This document shows, in pieces, positions 28,733-37,906 of a stretch of DNA of 64,000 nt. Position 1 is the first letter of the stretch; each line of letters begins with the position of its first letter. The stretch is taken from positions 1 through 64,000 of the forward strand of contig NZ_PXNN01000006.1 of assembly GCF_003007685.1 (NCBI RefSeq). Direction: 5' to 3'. The notes under the pieces were generated by a model. The model was not told where the DNA came from, did not search any database, and worked only from the letters and a program-made list of their open reading frames with translations. The DNA comes from Marinobacter halophilus. Lineage in GTDB: Bacteria; Pseudomonadota; Gammaproteobacteria; Pseudomonadales; Oleiphilaceae. Both the position numbers and the translations under genes were made by a program.

Positions 28733-30085
28733 ATGCCAATGAATGTGCGATTTTCGGATTTTATCAGGGCAGAAATAGAGCCGATTCTTCAGGCTTGGGA
28801 AGAATTTGCCGAAACCATTCTGCCTGCCGAACGTATGGACAGGAGCGGGCTGCGCGACCACGCCAGAGAAATGCTTCTGGCGATTGCCGATGATCTCGAA
28901 TCACATCAGAGTGAAGAAGAACGAGCGGCCAAATCGAAAGGCCACGGGCCAGAAGGTAAAGGGCCGAAAGGCAAAGGGCCGTCCTGGGCGGAAGTGCACG
29001 GTGGCGATCGCCACAGCAGCGGCTTCAGCGTTATGGAGACGGTATCCGAGTTTCGGGCCCTGCGTTCGAGTGTGGTGTCACTCTGGTCGAAAACGCATTT
29101 GATAGTTTCGGAACGGCAGCTTGGGGACCTTACCCGTTTTCATGAAGCCATTGATCAGGCTGTCGCCGAATCGCTGGAGCATTATGCGACGGTTAAAGAG
29201 ATGGAAACTCGCTTGTTCGGCGCCATTTTGGTGGCATCTCCCGATCCGATTTTTGTGCTGGATCTCGAAGGTCGGTTCATCTACGCAAACAAGGCCACGG
29301 CCGACCTTTTTGGTCTGGAGCTTGAGGCCATTCTGGGAAAGACGGCCTTTGACCTCGGGTTTTCATTCGCTTCGGATATCAAACCGAACCTGGTAACAGT
29401 CATTGCTGAGCAGTCCAGCTTTCGAGGCAAGTTTATTCACAGGTTCAACTCCGGTATCGGTGAGCGGTTTGAATACTTGCTTGCGCCGGTGCTGGATGAG
29501 CATCATCACACTGAAGCGACGGTCTGCATTCTGCAGGATGTGACCGAACGAACGCTTGCCGAGGAAAAAGTCTGGCACAACGCCCACCATGATCTTCTGA
29601 CCGGGTTGCCGAATCGACGTTTGTTTCTTGATCGGCTGGATCAGGAAATCAAGCAGGCTAAACGCGGTAAAGCGCCCATTGCGGTGTTGTTTATGGATCT
29701 TGATGGCTTCAAGGACATCAATGATTCCCTCGGCCATGATGCCGGAGACCGTATATTGTCGGAAGTGGCAGAACGGCTTACGGATTGTGTCCGGGAGGCC
29801 GACACGGTAGCCCGTATGGGGGGCGATGAGTTTACCGTGATGCTCACCGGCGCGCAGCAGCGCAAGGATGTGGAGTTTGTGGCCCGGGCCATTATCAATG
29901 CGCTGGAGCGGCCCTTCAGGATCGCTGAACAGACTGTCGGGCTCTCCGCAAGCATTGGGGTTTCCTTCTACCCGCAAGACGCATGTTCCCCTCCCGCGTT
30001 GCTGGAAGCTGCAGACCAGGCTATGTACAAGGCCAAAGATTCTGGTTCAGACCGGATGTGTTTTTACGACACCCTCTACGAATAA
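28733..30085 (+). CDS. PAS-GGDEF diguanylate cyclase
   Basis: A 450-residue cyclase predicted to make cyclic di-GMP. Residues 1-155 form an all-helical sensor of RsbRD/histidine-kinase-associated type, interrupted by a glycine-lysine repeat (KGHGPEGKGPKGKGP near 69-83). A PAS domain follows at about 162-275 (FGAILVASPDPIFVLDLEGRF). The GGDEF domain spans about 283-445, with the active-site GGDEF at 363-367 and the inhibitory I-site READ at 354-357 exactly five residues upstream. No membrane segment is present, so the signal is cytoplasmic. Start ATG 28733 or 28739; the ribosome site is weak. Confidence 0.92.
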   Translation: MPMNVRFSDFIRAEIEPILQAWEEFAETILPAERMDRSGLRDHAREMLLAIADDLESHQSEEERAAKSKGHGPEGKGPKGKGPSWAEVHGGDRHSSGFSVMETVSEFRALRSSVVSLWSKTHLIVSERQLGDLTRFHEAIDQAVAESLEHYATVKEMETRLFGAILVASPDPIFVLDLEGRFIYANKATADLFGLELEAILGKTAFDLGFSFASDIKPNLVTVIAEQSSFRGKFIHRFNSGIGERFEYLLAPVLDEHHHTEATVCILQDVTERTLAEEKVWHNAHHDLLTGLPNRRLFLDRLDQEIKQAKRGKAPIAVLFMDLDGFKDINDSLGHDAGDRILSEVAERLTDCVREADTVARMGGDEFTVMLTGAQQRKDVEFVARAIINALERPFRIAEQTVGLSASIGVSFYPQDACSPPALLEAADQAMYKAKDSGSDRMCFYDTLYE

Positions 30086-30338
30086 AAAAAACACATGTAA
30101 TGAAGCAAGATGCGGATGTGATCTCCCGCCTGAAGCCCAGCCCTCACCACTGTCCTATGCGCGACAGCGAACAGACTGCCTATCTCCGTCGACGTACCTT
30201 AGGGGCACATCCTGAATCCCACATCTCGTGGCGATTCAGTTCTCTTACCGGTAATGATGCAGGTAAGAGTGGATTTGATGCAGACGTTAATAAGGACACT
30301 ATTGTCCAGCTGATTTATCCGTTTCGAAGGAGATTCTT

Positions 30339-30845
30339 ATGAAAAAGTTACATTCACTTGCTTTCTACGCTCTGGTCACTCCGGCTATCGCCTTGGGTGC
30401 AGGTTCTGCGTTGGCTCAACAATCCGATGCTCAGAATGCTGATCGTCAACAGCAGGGAACTCAGAGCTATCAGGGCGCTGATAAATCCGATCAGCAAAAG
30501 TCGGCAGATCGTATGCAAATGGGTGACAAGTCAGGCATGCAAACTCGAGGCTACATGAGCGCTGTTCCGGCTGAAGGCCGGCAGGCGAGTGAGCTGATGG
30601 GTGCTGATGTTCGAACCGCAGATGATGAAAACATCGGTTCGGTGAATGACCTGATTATTGATAAGGACGGTCAGGTTGTTGCGATTGTAGTCAGCGTTGG
30701 CGGATTCCTGGGTATGGGTGAGAAAGACGTAGCCATTGCCTGGGATAACGTAACGCAAACCGGCACCGCAGAAGAGCAGCAACTTCGGGTTGATGTAAGC
30801 CGAGATGAACTGAGCAGTGCGCCTGAGTTTGAAAAGCGGGATTGA
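30339..30845 (+). CDS. PRC-barrel domain protein, exported
   Basis: A 168-residue protein with a Sec signal peptide (MKKLHSLAFYALVTPAIALGAGSALA, cleavage after ALA at residue 26). A low-complexity Gln/Asp-rich linker follows (about 27-70). The PRC-barrel domain spans about 80-160 (ASELMGADVRTADDENIGSVNDLIIDKDGQVVAIVVSVGGFLGMGEKDVAI). Exported PRC-barrel proteins of this type are often induced by osmotic or general stress. A strong AAGGAG lies 7 bp before ATG 30339. The 253-bp gap to the left holds no gene I can support. Confidence 0.88.
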   Translation: MKKLHSLAFYALVTPAIALGAGSALAQQSDAQNADRQQQGTQSYQGADKSDQQKSADRMQMGDKSGMQTRGYMSAVPAEGRQASELMGADVRTADDENIGSVNDLIIDKDGQVVAIVVSVGGFLGMGEKDVAIAWDNVTQTGTAEEQQLRVDVSRDELSSAPEFEKRD

Positions 30846-30983
30846 ATTCCAGTACCCCAATTTCAGTAGTGGTTTGAAGAAATGCTGGAATGAATACAAC
30901 GGTGGGGGCGAAAGCCTCTGCCGTTTCTGTGTTGGTCGGATTAGCTCGCAGTCATACTTCTCCAGGACGCTCTTTCAGATACC

Positions 30984-32048
30984 ATGAACATTATTCTGGT
31001 CGTACTGGCCTTGTTGCTGGTGATTGCTACCGCTCTACCACTTCTGCGATTCGACCAATGGTGGGTTCGCGTTTTTGATTTTCCAAGAGGGCAGATTGCC
31101 ATCTCAGGCGCTGCCGTTATTGTCATCTTTATTTTTTTCTGGGACCCACATCGCGTTTACGAATCTGTTGTTCTGGGGCTGTTGGTGCTGGCCGTGGGGT
31201 ATCAGGCAGTAAAGATGTTGCCTTACACGGTGCTGATGCCCAAGCAGGTAATGGCTGCGGAATTACCCTCTGGGGACACCAACCTCAAACTGTTTGTTGC
31301 CAATGTGCTGATGGATAACCGACAGTCAGATGCACTTCTGCAGATTGTGCGCGAATACGATCCGGACATGATCCTGACCGTGGAAACAGATGAGTGGTGG
31401 GAAAGAGCACTCACGACCCTGGAAGAAACGTATCCACACACTCTTAAATATCCGCTCGATAACACCTATGGCATGCTCGTATATAGTCGACTGGAGCTGA
31501 TTGATCCCGAAGTCCGCTTTATTCTCAAAGACAGCATACCGTCGATGCACATGCAGGTGGTGTTGCCGTCAGGGGACCGGGTTTTTATGCATTTCGTGCA
31601 TCCGGACCCACCCAATCCGAAGTATGCGACCGAGACAACCGAACGTGATGCGGAAGTGCTGATCGTGGGCCGGGAAGTGGAGACGCGCGACAAACCAACC
31701 ATCGTTGCCGGGGATTTCAACGATGTGGCCTGGTCCCAAACCACCGGGCTGTTCCAGAAAGCCAGTGGCCTGCTTGACCCCCGCGTTGGTCGGGGTATGT
31801 ACAACACTTTTAACGCCAAGAACCTGCTCCTGCGCTGGCCGCTTGATCACGTTTTCCACTCCAATCATTTCAAGCTGGTTCGCATGGCGAAAGGGCCTGC
31901 CTGGGGCTCGGATCATTTTCCGATATTCATCGAGCTGAGCCTGGAGGCCGGGGCAGTAGCCGAGCAGGAAGAACCGGATACGAGCCGGGCAGAGGGGGAG
32001 CAGGTAGATGAAAAAATTGAAGAGGGTGAACAGCACAAAGGTGAGTGA
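30984..32048 (+). CDS. Membrane EEP-family hydrolase
   Basis: A 354-residue protein. The N-terminal 100 residues hold three hydrophobic helices (about 3-20, 38-53 and 60-80). The rest is an endonuclease/exonuclease/phosphatase domain facing the periplasm by prediction. Active-site blocks visible are NVLMDNRQ, GDFNDVAW (residues about 243-250), RWPLDHVF and the C-terminal SDHFPIF. A hydrophilic acidic tail (EQEEPDTSRAEGEQVDEKIEEGEQ) ends the protein. Relatives include putative sphingomyelinase-like or DNase-like proteins. The substrate is unknown. The stop is 5 bp from the convergent DUF2254 gene. Confidence 0.87.
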   Translation: MNIILVVLALLLVIATALPLLRFDQWWVRVFDFPRGQIAISGAAVIVIFIFFWDPHRVYESVVLGLLVLAVGYQAVKMLPYTVLMPKQVMAAELPSGDTNLKLFVANVLMDNRQSDALLQIVREYDPDMILTVETDEWWERALTTLEETYPHTLKYPLDNTYGMLVYSRLELIDPEVRFILKDSIPSMHMQVVLPSGDRVFMHFVHPDPPNPKYATETTERDAEVLIVGREVETRDKPTIVAGDFNDVAWSQTTGLFQKASGLLDPRVGRGMYNTFNAKNLLLRWPLDHVFHSNHFKLVRMAKGPAWGSDHFPIFIELSLEAGAVAEQEEPDTSRAEGEQVDEKIEEGEQHKGE

Positions 32049-32053
32049 GCCAT

Positions 32054-33331
32054 TCAGGAGCGAGTGGCCGAAAACTCAGCCGTTTTGCGCACAGCGTCGA
32101 TATCGTCCTGAAGAGACATAGCGTATTCCGAGCGGGCAAGCGCCATCCGTGAATGTTTTTTCGCGGCGGCAACCAGCGACTGGTTACCTGTTTCGGCCAA
32201 GGCGAAGAACGCTTTCTGCAGCCGGATGGACACTTCAACGATACCTGCGCCGTCACGAGCAATTGCGGTAAAGGCGTCGTCGAACATGTCCTGGGTCGTC
32301 AGCTCCGGCACCGATACACGATCATAAGTGATCGGCAGCATTTGATCCTGTTCGAGCGGAGATTGCCAGAGCGTAAAGAGTCGTACCAGTGTACCAATGA
32401 CATTGATCGCGGTTCCCGGATCATTGATGCCGGGCGAAAGCGCTTTGTCGGCGATTTCAGACAGGGCAAGTAACCCGAAGCGGGGATCATCTTCAAAAGA
32501 TCGGTTTGAACTGATCTTGAAGGCGCTGGAAAAAACTTCTGGCTTTATTAACGTCTCCCACTGTCCAGTAGGCTCTTCAATGCGCAGCAGTGGGCGATGT
32601 GCGGTCACAAATGTACCTGGCAGGGCCATCACCTTTACGTGGCAATTGAGCTCTTTGGCGCAGGTTTGCAGTTTTTCCAGATCAATATGTTGAACATAGC
32701 CAACCGTTGAGGCGCATACGGGGATGCCTTTGTTCTCGGGCTGGTTCAGTGACACAGTCAAAGCGCCAAGTGTGGGCGCATGGCGACGACGATCCAGTGC
32801 GCCGTGCGCCGCTTTTTCCACTTGTTGAATGGTATTTACCACCCGACCCAGCCTGGCAATTCTGTCTACCCAACGAACGAAAGTGATGATGACAATGGCA
32901 AACACCAGAAGGGTAAGCGCGAAAATCGCAAATCGACCAGCAGAGTCAAACAGGTGATTCTGAATGGTAATCAAGGAGACAATGCTGAAGATGAAGGCGC
33001 CTATAAACGCTGACAAAGCGTTCTGGGTAACGTCATCTGCAATAACCAGCGGTATCGAGCGAGGTGTCGCCCGGGTGCTGGCGGAGGTATAAGCGGCCAC
33101 CATGGAACCCACCGCAAATGTTGCAATAACCAGCATGCTGGAAGCCATGATGGACAGTAACGACTCGACTGACTTCAGGGTGACTCTGGGCAACACACTC
33201 GACAGGCCCGTATCGTCGGCCAGTCTCGCGATGAATGTGCCGCCGATAGAAAGCACACACAGCACCAATGGCTTGACCCACAAACGCTCCTTAATTCGAC
33301 TGAAAACAAAGTGCAGGCTGTCTAAGGTCAA
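32054..33331 (-). CDS. DUF2254 membrane protein (first)
   Basis: A 425-residue protein of the DUF2254 family, function unknown. It has four transmembrane segments in the N-terminal 160 residues (about 21-36, 58-80, 103-122 and 132-152), then a large soluble part. The family core TSVGYVQHIDLEKL-like block appears as GYVQHIDLEKLQTCAKEL, and RSFEDDPRFGLLALSEIADKALSPGINDPGTA is the most conserved stretch. The start is TTG 33331, whose TTGA overlaps the stop of a 28-codon upstream open frame. DUF2254 genes are common in stress regulons of proteobacteria (established context, role inferred). Confidence 0.85.
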   Translation of the reverse strand: MTLDSLHFVFSRIKERLWVKPLVLCVLSIGGTFIARLADDTGLSSVLPRVTLKSVESLLSIMASSMLVIATFAVGSMVAAYTSASTRATPRSIPLVIADDVTQNALSAFIGAFIFSIVSLITIQNHLFDSAGRFAIFALTLLVFAIVIITFVRWVDRIARLGRVVNTIQQVEKAAHGALDRRRHAPTLGALTVSLNQPENKGIPVCASTVGYVQHIDLEKLQTCAKELNCHVKVMALPGTFVTAHRPLLRIEEPTGQWETLIKPEVFSSAFKISSNRSFEDDPRFGLLALSEIADKALSPGINDPGTAINVIGTLVRLFTLWQSPLEQDQMLPITYDRVSVPELTTQDMFDDAFTAIARDGAGIVEVSIRLQKAFFALAETGNQSLVAAAKKHSRMALARSEYAMSLQDDIDAVRKTAEFSATRS

Positions 33332-33414
33332 TGCTTCGATTCCAGTATGTTGTCAAGCTGGTTTTCGGCCTGAGCCGCGCCTATCACGGTTTTTAAATAG
33401 CGTTTCATGTACAT
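33328..33414 (-). CDS. Possible 28-residue leader peptide
   Basis: ATG 33414, preceded by AGGAAAATACC, opens a 28-codon frame (MYMKRYLKTVIGAAQAENQL, then DNILESKH). Its TGA stop (33330-33328) overlaps the TTG start of the DUF2254 gene. This looks like a translationally coupled leader. The alternative is that it is a chance frame; there is no homology I recognise. Confidence 0.35.
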   Translation of the reverse strand: MYMKRYLKTVIGAAQAENQLDNILESKH

Positions 33415-33697
33415 GGTATTTTCCTGAATGCAGACAGGCAGCGCACCATAAGGTGGCTGTCATCGTGATTTGTCTTCCAGCTCGGCCATTGTCACCCGGC
33501 CTGGCCTAAAATCATAGCCAACGTCGACAGCCCGGTCGGTGCACTAGTCCACACAGCGGCGGAGTCTTCATTTGTCGCGATCCGAAAGTGTGGTGAGAGC
33601 GTGGTGAGGGTTCGGTAACGCACGGTGAATGAGGCCCTGCAGTTATATGCTTCATTAACTGGCGCCTGGCGCGTCGTAATTATCTGGAGGAAAACTT

Positions 33698-33961
33698 ATG
33701 GGTATCATCATATGGCTCATCATGGGCGGCCTGGTAGGTTGGGTTGCTAGCCTGATCATGGGTACTAACGGTCAGCAGGGCATCATCCTCAATGTCGTGG
33801 TCGGTATTGTTGGCGCGTTGATTGGCGGGTGGCTGATCGGCGCCGGATCGATAAACGAGGGCATCACTGTCATGAGCTTCGTTGTTTCACTGATCGGTGC
33901 GGTCATACTGCTCGCCATAGTGATCCTGATTCAGCGACTCCAGCACCGCTCCTCGCGGTAG
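33698..33961 (+). CDS. GlsB/YeaQ/YmgE stress-response membrane protein
   Basis: An 87-residue protein with three hydrophobic segments: MGIIIWLIMGGLVGWVASLI, GIILNVVVGIVGALIGGWLI and MSFVVSLIGAVILLAIVILI. The GxxxGWxAS and NxxxGxxGAxxGG patterns are those of the transglycosylase-associated/GlsB family, small inner-membrane proteins often under sigma-S control. A strong ribosome site (CTGGAGGAAAAC) precedes ATG 33698. It converges on katE, with a strong hairpin between them. The 283 bp to the left (33415-33697) hold its promoter region; I see no gene there. Confidence 0.9.
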   Translation: MGIIIWLIMGGLVGWVASLIMGTNGQQGIILNVVVGIVGALIGGWLIGAGSINEGITVMSFVVSLIGAVILLAIVILIQRLQHRSSR

Positions 33962-33972
33962 GTAGACGTCTC

Positions 33973-34003
33973 GCCCGCCACGCACCAACTGTGTGCGGCG
34001 GGC
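33973..34003. terminator. Bidirectional hairpin terminator
   Basis: GCCCGC and GCGGGC arms extended by CGCAC and GTGCG form an 11-bp stem with a small bulge, between the convergent glsB-like gene and katE. No long T run follows, so efficiency is uncertain. Confidence 0.5.
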
Positions 34004-34011
34004 GTCGGCAG

Positions 34012-36390
34012 TTATTTGACTGGGGGATCGCTGTCGCGGGAGAAGTGCCGATGGGCAGCGATTGCTTTAATAAAGGCTGCCGCGATCTTCGCCGCATTGG
34101 CGCTTTTTGCCCTCAGGATACCCTCGTCTTCCTCTCGGGTTGGGTCAATTCCGGCCATTTCCAGCAGCTGTTGTCCGGCACCCAGGGCGAGAATCGTTTT
34201 GCAGTGCCTGAACTGGTCTTTGACAAACTCCACCGTATGTCCGTTAGCTGCGAGGGCTTGAACCGCCTCACTTCCGTCCGGAAGCACCAGGGCATCGAAC
34301 AGGAATCCCGGAGCGTTCTCCATAGACTTGTCTGCTGCCAGTTTCTCGCCGGAGTCGCCAGCGAACATGCCCACCCGTGGCCCGACGAAGTGAACGACCG
34401 CACCCGCGCCGATCAACGCCCCATCAAGATCGACGAGCGAGGCGTGGTGCACACCCTCTTCGACCAGCACGGCTATTTGTCGGGTGCGGATACCGGTTTT
34501 TCCGGGCAGTGCCATTAACGACAGCGCCGGAGATGTGGTGACCTCGGGTGGCTGCGAATCGTTGGAGGCTTTCGGCATGGCAGCGGGTAGGTCTATGCCC
34601 AAACCGGTTGCGACTTCTGTCGCCAGTTCCACTGAAACGTTCACCAGCGAGGACACCATCCGCTCTCGTATGGCAGGCACGCCAACTTTGCTCAGCTCAA
34701 AGCGGAAGGCGGCGGCAATGTGAGCTTTTTCGACGTCTGTCTGACTGTTGTAGAACAGCGTGGCCTGTGCATAGTGCTCGGCGAACTTCTCCGGCTTGCC
34801 ACGAACCTTATCTTCGGCATTGGCATCGGGGAAAGACACGAAGCCTGCAGTGCCGGCCTGAAAGGGACAGCCGCCCGCCAGTGAATTTGGCTCGTAGGCC
34901 ACGCGACCGCGATTCAATGCCTGGCGATGCATGCCATCGCGCTGGTTGTTTTGCACCGGGGCGATAGGTGAGTTGATCGGGATTTCGTGGAAATTGGGGC
35001 CGCCGAGTCGAGTAATTTGCGTGTCCGTATAGGAATGAATGCGACCGGCGAGCAGGGGGTCATTGGAGAAGTCGATACCGGGTATGACGTGCGCGGTACA
35101 GAACGCGACCTGCTCGGTTTCCGCGAAGAAGTTGTCAGGATTGCGATTCAGTACCATGCGCCCGACGGGCGTAAGCGGTACCAGTTCCTCGGGTATTATC
35201 TTGGTTGAATCTAGCACATCAAAGCTGAACGCTTCGGCTTGCTCTTCCGTAAAAATCTGAAGTCCCAGTTCCCATTCCGGGAACTCGCCAGATTCGATGG
35301 CTTCCCACAAATCACGCCGATGATAATCTGGGTCTGCGCCGGAGATCTTCACAGCTTCGTCCCAGACCAGTGAATGAGTGCCTTGCAGTGGCTTCCAGTG
35401 GAACTTACAGAAGACGGATTCGCCCTGGTCATTAACCAGGCGGAAGGTATGCACACCAAAACCCTGCATCATCCGATAGCTGCGTGGTATGCCACGATCT
35501 GACATTACCCACATCAGCATATGGGTCGACTCTGGCATCAGGGAGACGAAATCCCAGAAAGTGTCGTGCGCAGATGCCGCTTGCGGCATGCCGTGATGCG
35601 GCTCGGGCTTGACGGCGTGAACCAGGTCGGGAAATTTCATCGCATCCTGGATGAAGAATACCGGGATATTGTTGCCGACCAGATCCCAGTTGCCTTCGTC
35701 GGTGTAGAACTTCACCGCGAAGCCACGGGCGTCGCGGGCGGTGTCTTTCGAGCCGCGTTCGCCGGCGACGGTGGAGAAGCGCGCGAATACCGGTGTAATT
35801 TTGCCTTTCTTGGCGAACGGGGCCGCACGAGTGACCTTGGTCATGGCGTCGTAGGCTTCGAAATAGCCGTGGGCTGCGGAGCCGCGGGCATGAACGATCC
35901 GCTCCGGGATGCGTTCGTGATCAAAATGCGTGATTTTTTCCCGAAGAATGAAATCTTCGAGTAACGAGGGCCCGCGCAATCCGGCTTTTAGCGTGTTCTG
36001 ATTGTCGCCAATGGCAACACCTTGATTGGTGGTCAGCGGTTGATCGCTGGCATCGACGCGAACCCGATCGAGCGACGCGACGGTCGCGTTGGTGCCGGGC
36101 CGCGCTGCGCCTCCGGTCTTGCCGGTTCCGGTTTCCTCGGTCGCGGTGCTCGCGGTTAATCCATTCGAGGCCGGCTTGGCAGTCATCCCGGTTGGCGGTG
36201 CTACAGCGTTGTCATGACCGTGTTCGAGCTCTTTATTGCTGTTGTGGGGTATCGCAGCGACAAAGCCATCGCTGGCGCTGGCTTGCTCGGCGACTATGTC
36301 GTTGGTTCTGAGTACCCCGTCGTGGTTCTGCCTTCTGTCGTCTTGGTTTTTCACTTTTGGTGATCGCGCTGGTTTCTTATTCGATGGCAT
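34012..36390 (-). CDS. katE: Large-subunit catalase HPII
   Basis: A 792-residue clade 2 catalase from ATG 36390 (ribosome site GGAGAAG). It breaks down hydrogen peroxide in the cytoplasm. Catalytic His is H167 ([12 protein letters not shown]), Asn is at about N240 (VGNNIPVFF), and the heme-ligand Tyr is Y454 (RIHSYTDTQ). The C-terminal 150 residues form the flavodoxin/PfpI-like domain of large catalases ([17 protein letters not shown], then [13 protein letters not shown]). The N-terminal 110 residues are a Lys-, Ala- and Thr-rich extension with little sequence conservation, longer than in E. coli KatE. It is divergent from the second DUF2254 gene across a 225-bp region. Confidence 0.95.
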   Translation of the reverse strand: MPSNKKPARSPKVKNQDDRRQNHDGVLRTNDIVAEQASASDGFVAAIPHNSNKELEHGHDNAVAPPTGMTAKPASNGLTASTATEETGTGKTGGAARPGTNATVASLDRVRVDASDQPLTTNQGVAIGDNQNTLKAGLRGPSLLEDFILREKITHFDHERIPERIVHARGSAAHGYFEAYDAMTKVTRAAPFAKKGKITPVFARFSTVAGERGSKDTARDARGFAVKFYTDEGNWDLVGNNIPVFFIQDAMKFPDLVHAVKPEPHHGMPQAASAHDTFWDFVSLMPESTHMLMWVMSDRGIPRSYRMMQGFGVHTFRLVNDQGESVFCKFHWKPLQGTHSLVWDEAVKISGADPDYHRRDLWEAIESGEFPEWELGLQIFTEEQAEAFSFDVLDSTKIIPEELVPLTPVGRMVLNRNPDNFFAETEQVAFCTAHVIPGIDFSNDPLLAGRIHSYTDTQITRLGGPNFHEIPINSPIAPVQNNQRDGMHRQALNRGRVAYEPNSLAGGCPFQAGTAGFVSFPDANAEDKVRGKPEKFAEHYAQATLFYNSQTDVEKAHIAAAFRFELSKVGVPAIRERMVSSLVNVSVELATEVATGLGIDLPAAMPKASNDSQPPEVTTSPALSLMALPGKTGIRTRQIAVLVEEGVHHASLVDLDGALIGAGAVVHFVGPRVGMFAGDSGEKLAADKSMENAPGFLFDALVLPDGSEAVQALAANGHTVEFVKDQFRHCKTILALGAGQQLLEMAGIDPTREEDEGILRAKSANAAKIAAAFIKAIAAHRHFSRDSDPPVK

Positions 36391-36615
36391 GATTCTTCTC
36401 CGAAGAGTTGAGGAATGTGGACAATCGAGATGTCGCTCGAACCGCCAGCCTTGGTAAATTCTCATACTGCTGGTGAGGGCTGTCTGTTCGATAGCGAACC
36501 GACGCGCCTGTTGCCGCCGGGCGAATCTAATTGGCACAGTCTCCAGAAATGACGTATTGGAAGTCGACGAAAACAGTGCTGACACAGTGCACGGCTAAAA
36601 CCAGGAGGTGCCAGC

Positions 36616-37890
36616 TTGGGGAAGACAAACCGTGACAGGCCCAGTCCCCGTTGGACCATCCTTCGAATGGGTGAGATCACAGTGGCGATGGTTGCGGCGA
36701 TAGCCGTTGGCCTGGGCGTAGGTCTGGCGGTATTAGCCGTGGATACTGAGTGGCTTTCGCCGCCACCGATTGAACTCGGCACCGTCGCTGGCGCGCGGGT
36801 TCTGTTGGGTTCGGTGATTGGTGGTCTGATCACGGTCGCAGTGTTTGGTCTGTGGATGCGCACCGTCGTGATTGGGCTTATGGCCGCGCACTTCTCGCCC
36901 CGAACGCTGCTCATCTTTCTGGACGATCGCTTCCAGCGAAATTTGCTTGCGTTCATGTCAGCGGGGGTGGTGGCCGTGCTGGTCATTCTGTTGAGAATGC
37001 CTGCGGATGAACAGGCGGCCGCTCCGCTGGTGAGTACGGTGCTGGTGGTGGTGATTGCACTTGCTGCCATGGCGGGCGTGTTGCTGGCCATGCAGCACGC
37101 GGCGCAGAGCCTGTCGCTGCCGGAGTTGGTCAGCCGCCTGGCTGAAGACGTCCTCAAGGTGCTTGATCGCCACCCGGAGGCGCGGATTGAACTCACTGAG
37201 GTGCCACCGCCGCTATCTGAGCCGAGGACGGTCCTGGCCCCGGGGACGGGCTGGATTGCCCGAATCGACATCCCCCGGATGCTCAGTGCGTTGCCTTCCG
37301 GAGGAATTGTCCACCTGCGGTGTCGGGTTGGTGAGTTTGTCACTCCTCGCCGCACTGTCGCGCTGGTTTCTTCCATAGAAGATGGCGCGGAGGTCGACTT
37401 CGATGGCTTAGCCAGGGCCTTCAATCTCGCCCGTACCCGAAGCCCTGATATGAACCTCGTGTTCGCCATCAGCCAACTGGTGGATGTCGGGACCTTTGCG
37501 CTGCAGGCGCGGGCCGACACCTCAACCGCTCACGAGGTCATGGTTCACCTTGAAGCCGTGCTCGAGGAAATTATTTGTCGGGGATTGCCGCGGCTGCACG
37601 ATAAAGACAGCGATGGCCGCTGCATCTACGACGAGGTGGGCTGGGACGTAGCCGACGTGGTGCAGCTGTGCGTGGAACGCCTGCGGGATCAAGCCTCCCG
37701 AGATCCGGAAGCGGCCCGGCACTTAATGCACATGCTCCAACGGGTAAGTGAAGTCGCCGAAGAGTGTGGAGTGTTCACGGTTGTCTCTGAGGTCAAATGC
37801 CAGGTGGAAATGGTGCAGGCTCTGGCGAAAGCCAACGGCATGCTGCCTCATGACTATCAGCGGCTTGAGCGAGAGGCCGGTATTTCTTGA
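36616..37890 (+). CDS. DUF2254 membrane protein (second)
   Basis: A 424-residue protein. It begins at TTG 36616 behind CAGGAGGTG. Four hydrophobic segments lie at about residues 19-43, 62-83, 110-126 and 138-157, the same topology as the DUF2254 protein at 32054-33331. The soluble part has GTGWIARIDIPRML, RTRSPDMNLVFAISQLVDVGTFAL and YDEVGWDVADVVQL. Overall similarity to the first DUF2254 protein is low, so the two are old paralogues. It is followed 16 bp later by the FAD oxidoreductase, which suggests an operon. Confidence 0.78.
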   Translation: MGKTNRDRPSPRWTILRMGEITVAMVAAIAVGLGVGLAVLAVDTEWLSPPPIELGTVAGARVLLGSVIGGLITVAVFGLWMRTVVIGLMAAHFSPRTLLIFLDDRFQRNLLAFMSAGVVAVLVILLRMPADEQAAAPLVSTVLVVVIALAAMAGVLLAMQHAAQSLSLPELVSRLAEDVLKVLDRHPEARIELTEVPPPLSEPRTVLAPGTGWIARIDIPRMLSALPSGGIVHLRCRVGEFVTPRRTVALVSSIEDGAEVDFDGLARAFNLARTRSPDMNLVFAISQLVDVGTFALQARADTSTAHEVMVHLEAVLEEIICRGLPRLHDKDSDGRCIYDEVGWDVADVVQLCVERLRDQASRDPEAARHLMHMLQRVSEVAEECGVFTVVSEVKCQVEMVQALAKANGMLPHDYQRLEREAGIS

Positions 37891-37906
37891 CCCCTTAGGA
37901 GGCGCG

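Noticed and set aside
28402..30085. ykgJ and the cyclase gene as one operon
   Set aside because: They are 46 bp apart in the same direction, but no coupling signal is visible and functions differ, so I leave it open.
36462..37520. 352-codon minus-strand frame opposite the second DUF2254 gene
   Set aside because: Composition is dominated by Ser, Thr and Arg with no motifs, as expected for an antisense frame in high-G+C DNA. The plus-strand gene has a clear family fit.
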